NCBI RefSeq assembly: GCF_001874645.1
Contig: NZ_CP017886.1
Span: 682,001 to 746,000 of the forward strand
Direction of reading: 5' to 3'
DNA: 64,000 nt
Origin: Pseudomonas frederiksbergensis
GTDB taxonomy: Bacteria; Pseudomonadota; Gammaproteobacteria; Pseudomonadales; Pseudomonadaceae
Under the pieces are notes generated by a model. It did not search any database and was not told the origin of the DNA. It saw only the letters and a program-made list of their open reading frames with translations. Both the position numbers and the translations under genes were made by a program. Shown here in pieces: positions 57,540 to 64,000 of the stretch (its first letter is position 1; each line of letters opens with the position of its first letter).

Positions 57540-58559
57540 TCAGCGGTATTGGTCGAATACGCCGGCCAGCGGCGCGGTCGACTCTCGCATGACAATGCTG
57601 GGCGTCACGATCCGCTGATCGGTCGCCAGTTCAGGTGTTGCGATCCGTCGCAACAGTACCTCCGCAGCCATTTCGCCAAGCTGCAGGATCGACTGGCCGA
57701 CCGTGGTCAGCGCCGGATAGACATAACGGCTCATCTGAATATCGTCGAAACCGATGACCGACAGCTCACTCGGCACCCGGATATTGCGCTCGGCGGCCGC
57801 TCGAAGTACGCCGATACCGATCATGTCGTTGCCGGCAAAGATCGCGCTGGGCGGATTCTTTTCCAGCAATATTGCCGCCGCGTTGTAACCCCCGGTGCTG
57901 GTGAAGTCGCTTTCGAGCATCCGCTCGCTCGGCACTTCGACGCCCGCCTCTTTCAGGGCCCGGCAATAACCTGCCAGGCGCATCTGCGCCACGCTGGTAT
58001 GTGCCGGACCGCCAATACTGGCGATGTCGCGGTGACCCAGTTCGAGTAAATGCCGGGTCGCCAGGTAAGCACCGTATTCATGGTCGATGCGCACCAGGTC
58101 CGCATCAAGCCCCTCCAACCCACGGTCGACAATCACCATCGGTGTACGCACGCCAGCCAACCCTTGCGCCAACCCGCTATCACCCCCTGCGGATGCGACA
58201 ATCAGCCCGTCGATGCGCTTTTCCAGCAGTACCCGCAGGTAACTGCGCTGTTTGTCCGGGTTATCGTCGGAGTTGCAGAGGATCACGCAGTAGCCGTTTC
58301 GTTCGCAGTAATCTTCGATGCCACGGGCCAACTCCGCGAAGTACGGGTTGAGACTATTGGGCACCAGCAGGCCGATGGTTGCGGTGGTCTTCGCTTTCAG
58401 CGAGCGCGCCACGGCGCTGGGCACATAGTCCAGACTATTGATCGCGGCCTCGACCTTGAGCCGAACCTCTTCACTGACCGGCCGGGTCTTGTTTACCACG
58501 TGGGAAACCGTGGTATAGGAGATCCCCGCGAGCGCTGCTACATCCTTGATCGTTGCCAT
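57540..58559 (-). CDS. rbsR: Ribose operon repressor (LacI family)
   Basis: A 339-residue LacI-type regulator: ATIKDVAALAGISYTTVSHV then VNKTRPVSEEVRLKVEAA is the helix-turn-helix and hinge, and the rest is a periplasmic-binding-like domain for ribose or a phosphate (IGLLVPNSLNPYFAELARGI). The likely operator is the palindrome at 62254-62267. Located inside the operon between rbsC and rbsK. Confidence 0.93.
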   Translation of the reverse strand: MATIKDVAALAGISYTTVSHVVNKTRPVSEEVRLKVEAAINSLDYVPSAVARSLKAKTTATIGLLVPNSLNPYFAELARGIEDYCERNGYCVILCNSDDNPDKQRSYLRVLLEKRIDGLIVASAGGDSGLAQGLAGVRTPMVIVDRGLEGLDADLVRIDHEYGAYLATRHLLELGHRDIASIGGPAHTSVAQMRLAGYCRALKEAGVEVPSERMLESDFTSTGGYNAAAILLEKNPPSAIFAGNDMIGIGVLRAAAERNIRVPSELSVIGFDDIQMSRYVYPALTTVGQSILQLGEMAAEVLLRRIATPELATDQRIVTPSIVMRESTAPLAGVFDQYR

Positions 58560-58562
58560 GAT

Positions 58563-59561
58563 TCAGCTCCGTCGACTTGCACGTTGGCTGCGGTAGGTGT
58601 CCAGCACCACCGCGACCACGATCACCGCGCCGGTGATGATACGTTTGGTCGGTTCGGTCGCGCCGATTTGCGCCAACCCTGCGGCCAATACAGAAATGAT
58701 CAGGACGCCGAAGAAGGTGCTGATCACCGAACCACGACCGCCCATCAGGCTGGTGCCACCGATCACCACGGCAGCGATGACTTGCAACTCCAGGCCGGAA
58801 CCGGCATTCGGGTCCGCCGCTTCCAGGCGCGAGATCTGAAACAGCGCGGCAATACCCGCCAGCAACCCCATCAGGCTGAACACCAGAATCTTGTAAGGTT
58901 TTGGGTTGATACCTGCCAGACGCACAGCTTCCTCGTTGGTGCCGATACCGATCAGGTAGCGACCGAACACGGTACGGGTCAACACCGCCTGGGCGATGAA
59001 GATAACCAGCAACGCGATAATAAATGACGGTGAAATACCAAAGGCAATCGGATTCGACAACCAGGCAAAGGCATCACCGATGTAGGCCGTGCGCGAGCCG
59101 GTCATCTGATAGGCAACGCCGCGAGCCATCTCCAGCACACCGAGCGAAACAATAAACGACGGAATGCGCCAGGCCACGGTAATCGAACCGGTGATGGTCC
59201 CGGCCAATGCTGCGGTGGCCATGCCCAGCAGCGCTGCCGGCAAGACACTCCAGCCCCAGCCGAGGATCGCCACACTGACGGTCGAGGCCGCTAATGCCAG
59301 CACCGAACCTACCGAGAGGTCGATGCCACCGATGATCAACACGAACGTCATACCGACTGCCAGCACCATCAGGTCCGGGATCTGATTGGCCAGTGTGCTG
59401 AAGGTGTCGTAAGAGAGGAAATGGCTGCTCAAGACCGAGAACAGCGCAATCATCGCCAGCAAGGCACCGGCCAGGCCCAAGTAGGTACCGAGGCCGTAAA
59501 AATTGCCACTACGTTTGCCAACGGACATTGCAGGCTTGCCAGCAGACATTGCAGTTTTCAT
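58563..59561 (-). CDS. rbsC: Ribose ABC transporter permease
   Basis: A 332-residue membrane protein with about 8-10 helices. VLIIGGIDLSVGSVLALAAS and GIGTNEEAVRLAGINPKPYK then VLGTSLMGGRGS-type loop (VIGGTSLMGGRGSVISTFFG) are the BPD_transp_2 family marks of sugar permeases. Overlaps rbsA by 4 nt. Confidence 0.95.
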   Translation of the reverse strand: MKTAMSAGKPAMSVGKRSGNFYGLGTYLGLAGALLAMIALFSVLSSHFLSYDTFSTLANQIPDLMVLAVGMTFVLIIGGIDLSVGSVLALAASTVSVAILGWGWSVLPAALLGMATAALAGTITGSITVAWRIPSFIVSLGVLEMARGVAYQMTGSRTAYIGDAFAWLSNPIAFGISPSFIIALLVIFIAQAVLTRTVFGRYLIGIGTNEEAVRLAGINPKPYKILVFSLMGLLAGIAALFQISRLEAADPNAGSGLELQVIAAVVIGGTSLMGGRGSVISTFFGVLIISVLAAGLAQIGATEPTKRIITGAVIVVAVVLDTYRSQRASRRS

Positions 59562-61111
59562 GGGAGATCCCTAGGCGCCGCTTCATGGAGCAACGCATCA
59601 CGTTTTTGGTAGCCGGCAAAAGCGGCGGCAAGCAAATCATCCTGAGTCCAGCTGTCGCGCTCGAAAGTGTCGATCAAACGTCCGGCCGACAACACGCCGA
59701 TACGGTCGCAGATCAACATCAGTTCGCGCAGATCGCTGGACACCACCACCAGCGCCTTGCCCTGACGCGCCAGCTCGCCGAGCAACGCATAAATATCGAA
59801 CTTGGCACCGACATCAATGCCGCGAGTTGGCTCATCGAACAACAGCACCGAACACTCTCGCTCAAGCCAGCGGCCAATCACCACCTTCTGCTGATTGCCT
59901 CCCGACAACTCGCACACCAACTGCGCAGGGCTGGAACTGCGAATGCGCATGGCGTCGATCTGACGCTGCGCCAGCGCCAGCTCGTCACCCGAGTTAACAA
60001 TGCCGCCACTGGAGATCACCGGCATATTGCCCAAGGCAATGTTGGCGCTGATCGACTGAGTCAGCAGCAGGCCCTCACCTTTGCGATCTTCGGTGATCAG
60101 GGCAATGCCGTGACCGACCGCGTCGGCGGGCGAACGAATGCTCACCACCTGCGCCGGCGAACCGAGGGCGACCGTGCCACTGTCTGCTGCGTCCGCGCCG
60201 AAGATCAGGCGGAGCAGTTCCGTGCGCCCCGCCCCGATCAAACCGGATATCCCGAAAATTTCGCCGCTGCGCACCTCGAAAGACACATCCCGAACCTTGT
60301 CCGAACGGCTCAGTCCTCTGACAGTCAGGGCCGGCGCGCCGATTTCCCGCGGACCGAGATCGATGTGCTCGCCCAATTCGCGGCCCACCATCAGATTGAC
60401 CAGTTGCTCACTGTTGTAGTTGGCCATCGGTTCGACACAGACCAGATTGCCGTCACGCAACACCGCGATGCGCTGAGCAACCCGCGCCAGCTCTTCCAGC
60501 CGATGGGAAATATAAATGATCGCCACGCCACGGGCTTGCAGGAGGGTGATTTGCTCAAAGAGCATCTCGACTTCGCGAGCCGTCAACATCGCTGTCGGCT
60601 CGTCGAGAATCAGTACATGGCAGTCGCCGATCAGGTTGCGCGCAATCTCGACCATTTGCTGATGACCGATTCCCAACTCACCGACCAGCGTGTCTGGATC
60701 GATCGCATCGAGCCCGACCTGAGCCATCGCTGCGATTGCCGCTGTGCGCAGCTGCTTGCGACTGATCCATCCGCCATTGCTGGGCAGGTTATCGAGAAAC
60801 AGGTTTTCCGCGACAGACAAAGTCGGCAGCAGATTGAGCTCCTGCATGACCATGCGAATGCCCAGTTCTTCGGCCTGGGTTCGGCTGCCAGGACGGTAAT
60901 CGCGCCCCTGGAATTGCATCTGACCGGTGGTCGGAGCGACCAGCCCGCCAATGATTTTCGACAGCGTGCTTTTGCCAGCACCGTTCTCGCCGGTCAATGC
61001 CAGCACTTCACCACGCATCAGCGTCAGGTCAATGCCGGTCAATACCGGTTGCGCATACGTCTTGCCGATATCGCTGACCGAAAGGACCGCGTTCGGGGCA
61101 CAAACTGACAT
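59558..61111 (-). CDS. rbsA: Ribose ABC transporter ATPase (two nucleotide-binding domains)
   Basis: A 517-residue duplicated ATPase. Domain 1: Walker A LTGENGAGKSTLSKI, signature-like VGELGIGHQQMVEIARNL, Walker B VLILDEPTAML. Domain 2: the degenerate Walker A SGLIGAGRTELLRL, signature ELSGGNQQKVVIGRW and LLFDEPTRGIDVG. The weak second site is normal for monosaccharide importers. Between rbsB and rbsC. Confidence 0.96.
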   Translation of the reverse strand: MSVCAPNAVLSVSDIGKTYAQPVLTGIDLTLMRGEVLALTGENGAGKSTLSKIIGGLVAPTTGQMQFQGRDYRPGSRTQAEELGIRMVMQELNLLPTLSVAENLFLDNLPSNGGWISRKQLRTAAIAAMAQVGLDAIDPDTLVGELGIGHQQMVEIARNLIGDCHVLILDEPTAMLTAREVEMLFEQITLLQARGVAIIYISHRLEELARVAQRIAVLRDGNLVCVEPMANYNSEQLVNLMVGRELGEHIDLGPREIGAPALTVRGLSRSDKVRDVSFEVRSGEIFGISGLIGAGRTELLRLIFGADAADSGTVALGSPAQVVSIRSPADAVGHGIALITEDRKGEGLLLTQSISANIALGNMPVISSGGIVNSGDELALAQRQIDAMRIRSSSPAQLVCELSGGNQQKVVIGRWLERECSVLLFDEPTRGIDVGAKFDIYALLGELARQGKALVVVSSDLRELMLICDRIGVLSAGRLIDTFERDSWTQDDLLAAAFAGYQKRDALLHEAAPRDLP

Positions 61112-61168
61112 AAAAAACTCTCCATGCGCTCGCCCGAACAGGCGAGCGCCGTTGTGTCGCCAGAATGA

Positions 61169-62122
61169 TTACTGGGTAACCAGTTCAACCGGAGTTTCGA
61201 TGACGCCGTTGGTGCCGCTGTCGACCTTTTCGCCCTTGAGCATTTTCAGCGCGGTCTCGATACCGAACACCGCCTGTTTGGCCGCAAATTGGTCAGCAGT
61301 GGCCAGGACGCGGCCATCCTTGAGCATCGGCTTGATGGCGTTGATGTTGTCGTAACCCACTACTTGCACCTTGCCCGCCTTGCCTGCGGCGCGCACCGCC
61401 GAAACGGCACCGACCGCCATGCTGTCGTTACCCGCCAGCAGCGCCTTGATTTCCGGGTATTCGCTCAGCATCGACGAGGCAACCTGGTTGCCCTTGTTGA
61501 TTTCCCACTCGCCGGATTGCAAGGACACGACCTTGATCTGCGCCGCGTCCATCGCGTCCTTGAAACCTGCGGTGCGTGCCTGAGCGTTGGTGGTGGTGGA
61601 AACGCCTTCGATGATGCCGACTTCATCACCAGCTTTCAGTTGCCTGGCCAGGTATTCGCCAACCAGACGCGCGCCTTTGCGGTTGTCCGGACCGACGAAG
61701 GGCACACTGAGGTTTTTGCTTTTGAGCACCGCCGGGTCGAGTTGGTTATCGATGTTGATGACCGTGATACCCGCGTCGATGGCTTTCTTGATGACCGGCA
61801 CCATCGCTTTCGAATCCGCAGGCGCGATCACCAGCGCATTGACCCTGGAGACGATCATCTGCTCGACAATGCGGATCTGGTTGGCGGTGTCGGTTTCGTC
61901 CTTGATCCCGTTGGAGATCAACTCGAAATCGGCGGGATGTTCTTTCTGGTAAGCCTTGGCACCCTCTTCCATGGTCAGGAAGAACTCATTGGCCAGGGAC
62001 TTCATGACCAGCGCGACTTTAGGTTTTTCAGTGTCGGCGAAGGCCGAAGAGAGGGGCAAAGCAGCGGATGCGGCAGCCAGCATAGCGACAGCGAGAAGAC
62101 GTCCAGCGAATGGCAGCTTCAT
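61169..62122 (-). CDS. rbsB: Ribose-binding periplasmic protein
   Basis: A 317-residue solute-binding protein. Signal peptide at residues 1-29 (LAVAMLAAASAALPLSSAFA), then KVALVMKSLANEFFLTMEEG, VNALVIAPADSKAMVPVIKK, INIDNQLDPAVLKSKNLSVP and LLAGNDSMAVGAVSAVRAAG, typical of RbsB. First gene of rbsBACRKD, 130 bp after the operator. Confidence 0.96.
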   Translation of the reverse strand: MKLPFAGRLLAVAMLAAASAALPLSSAFADTEKPKVALVMKSLANEFFLTMEEGAKAYQKEHPADFELISNGIKDETDTANQIRIVEQMIVSRVNALVIAPADSKAMVPVIKKAIDAGITVINIDNQLDPAVLKSKNLSVPFVGPDNRKGARLVGEYLARQLKAGDEVGIIEGVSTTTNAQARTAGFKDAMDAAQIKVVSLQSGEWEINKGNQVASSMLSEYPEIKALLAGNDSMAVGAVSAVRAAGKAGKVQVVGYDNINAIKPMLKDGRVLATADQFAAKQAVFGIETALKMLKGEKVDSGTNGVIETPVELVTQ

Positions 62123-62253
62123 GAGTTCACTCCGATCTTATGATTATTCTGAGCAACGCTTGCGCTGCATACGCTTCAAATCCGTTCACCAGCGCCTTGA
62201 CACGCGGGAACGAGGATCGTCGTGTCAACGAAGTCAAACCGTCGACAGGGTCG

Positions 62254-62267
62254 CGCAAACGTTTGCG
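62254..62267. promoter_or_regulatory. LacI-type operator, probable RbsR site
   Basis: CGCAAACGTTTGCG is a perfect 14-bp palindrome with the central CG of LacI/PurR-family operators, upstream of rbsB. A partly similar CGCTTGCG-containing stretch lies near 62153-62168, closer to the start, and might be a second, weaker site. Confidence 0.75.
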
Positions 62268-62356
62268 TAGGCCAGACTATGCGAACCCTGCTGACATTTG
62301 TCAACGGTCAGAAAAAACCGCTTTGTGGTCTGGCTGGCAAAAAACGGCAATGCCAA

Positions 62357-62812
62357 TTATGCCGTGGTGTTGACCATCGATCCGCTACTGGAGCCCTTGG
62401 CCAGCTCCTTGACCAGGCTGCTGGCCACCTCCATCAGCGCACCGTTGGTCTCAGCGATCTGCCCCTGAATCGCCATGACCGCCGTGGTCTTGGCTTCCGG
62501 CGTCGGATATGACGCGGCCTGGGCGGCAGCCAGTTGCTGTTGTTGCTGGCGCAGTTGTTCTTGCAGTTCCTTCATGCGCTGAAGCAGCATCTTCACCGTG
62601 ACGCTGACGTTACCACCGTCATCCGCTTTGGCCTCCGTCTCCGGGTTTTGCCCCACCGGGCCTGTCCTGACTTGCTTGCTGTCACCCTCCTTGCTACCCA
62701 CCAATTGCGTCGAAGCGTCTGTCGTCGCGTCGCTCAATGCGCTGACCGTAGCGAGCGAATTGCCACCAATAGTGATGCCGCCCGCGTTTGGAAAGCCGAC
62801 TGAAATGGACAT
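62357..62812 (-). CDS. Gln-rich coiled-coil protein of unknown function
   Basis: A 151-residue protein. The N-terminus (MSISVGFPNAGGITIGGNSL) is glycine-rich; the centre (LLQRMKELQEQLRQQQQQLA) is a strong coiled coil; the C-terminus is Ser/Gly-rich. No signal peptide or membrane helix. Ribosome site AGGAGCTCAT before ATG. Convergent in neither direction with rbs: it lies upstream of the ribose operator on the same strand, with its stop 90 nt before it. Function unknown. Confidence 0.72.
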   Translation of the reverse strand: MSISVGFPNAGGITIGGNSLATVSALSDATTDASTQLVGSKEGDSKQVRTGPVGQNPETEAKADDGGNVSVTVKMLLQRMKELQEQLRQQQQQLAAAQAASYPTPEAKTTAVMAIQGQIAETNGALMEVASSLVKELAKGSSSGSMVNTTA

Positions 62813-62926
62813 ATGAGCTCCTGCACAAAAAATGATCCTGAAAGGACCATCGACCTCTGAGCGGTTTTCTTTAGCGCTAATGCCCCCTCTAAATGTGGGA
62901 AATCATCGACTTGCAGTGTAGGCATT

Positions 62927-62940
62927 TTCGGACATCCGAA
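62927..62940. promoter_or_regulatory. AauR-type box upstream of ansB
   Basis: TTCGG-ACAT-CCGAA matches exactly the inverted repeat TTCGGN4CCGAA described for the acidic amino acid regulator AauR in P. putida. A second copy with one mismatch, TTCGG-AAAC-CCGGA, lies at 62958-62971. Both are 87-146 bp upstream of the sigma-54 promoter candidate, as expected for an enhancer-binding protein. Confidence 0.75.
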
Positions 62941-63057
62941 CGCGCCCGTTAAACATATTCGGAAACCCGGACGGCGATCGCCTTCAGCGCTGCGCCAATT
63001 AAACAATAAATTGATATAAATCAGATAGTTAAGATAATTTTCAATCCGAAGTATGAC

Positions 63058-63073
63058 TGGTACAGATCCTGCT
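63058..63073 (+). promoter_or_regulatory. Sigma-54 promoter candidate for ansB
   Basis: TGGTACAGATCCTGCT fits the -24 GG / -12 GC pattern with exact 10-nt spacing (consensus TGGCACGN4TTGCW). It lies 88 nt before the ansB ATG and downstream of the AauR-like boxes. Confidence 0.7.
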
Positions 63074-63121
63074 CTTACTGGGTACCCCGGCGACAGATCT
63101 GCTTGGGGTGTTTCTAGATGA

Positions 63122-64000
<879 letters not shown>

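Noticed and set aside
59528..61108. 526-codon open frame antisense to rbsA
   Set aside because: Shadow of rbsA; no domain recognisable and no start signals.

Overview
The window comes from a fluorescent-group Pseudomonas chromosome. This is inferred from the high-GC coding style, the conserved block thrS-infC-rpmI-rplT-pheS-pheT-ihfA-merR-tRNA-Pro with the AUU-started infC, the rbsBACRKD-nucleoside hydrolase operon and the AauR/sigma-54 style control region of the glutaminase-asparaginase gene. No species can be assigned from the sequence alone.

Region 1 (1-9.6 kb, plus strand) is a tightly overlapping surface-polysaccharide operon: the end of a Wzy/O-antigen-ligase-like gene, two family 2 glycosyltransferases, a NodB-type deacetylase, a Wzx-like flippase, a secreted glycosidase-like protein, a possible 35-residue ORF, two GNAT/FemAB-like acyltransferases and a YdjC/ChbG deacetylase. 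Region 2 (9.6-13.3 kb) has a small acidic protein gene on the minus strand and two winged-helix regulators with unusual receiver domains around a frameshifted EAL-domain gene.

Region 3 (13.3-37.9 kb) is a large Wzy-dependent exopolysaccharide/capsule locus. It starts with a WcaJ-like initiating phosphoglycosyltransferase and a Tat-exported beta-helix (tailspike/lyase-like) protein on the plus strand. On the minus strand follow wzb-wzc, flippase, nitroreductase, pyruvyltransferase, polymerase, two glycosyltransferases, rmlBACD, then a YjbE/GfcA-like protein, Wza, YjbF, YjbG, YjbH and a VanZ-like protein. Together wza, yjbEFGH, wzb and wzc equal the gene content of an E. coli group 4 capsule (gfcABCDE-etp-etk) export set. 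galU, an internally deleted phosphomannomutase and rfaH lie at the upstream end. An exact RfaH recruitment (ops) element sits just before the flippase gene, which links the rfaH gene to the operon.

Region 4 (38-45.2 kb) is accessory: an ABC exporter, a lipoprotein-acyltransferase chimera, a cation diffusion facilitator, degraded prophage tail and methyltransferase fragments, and an intact IS3-family element (43100-44334) that splits a SLATT/DUF4231-like two-transmembrane gene. It ends at tRNA-Pro(GGG), a likely old integration site. Region 5 (45.2-52.7 kb) is the translation-factor and IHF housekeeping block. Region 6 (53-64 kb) has small envelope proteins, a cold-shock protein, the ribose operon with a LacI-type operator, a glutamine-rich small protein and the start of the periplasmic glutaminase-asparaginase gene.
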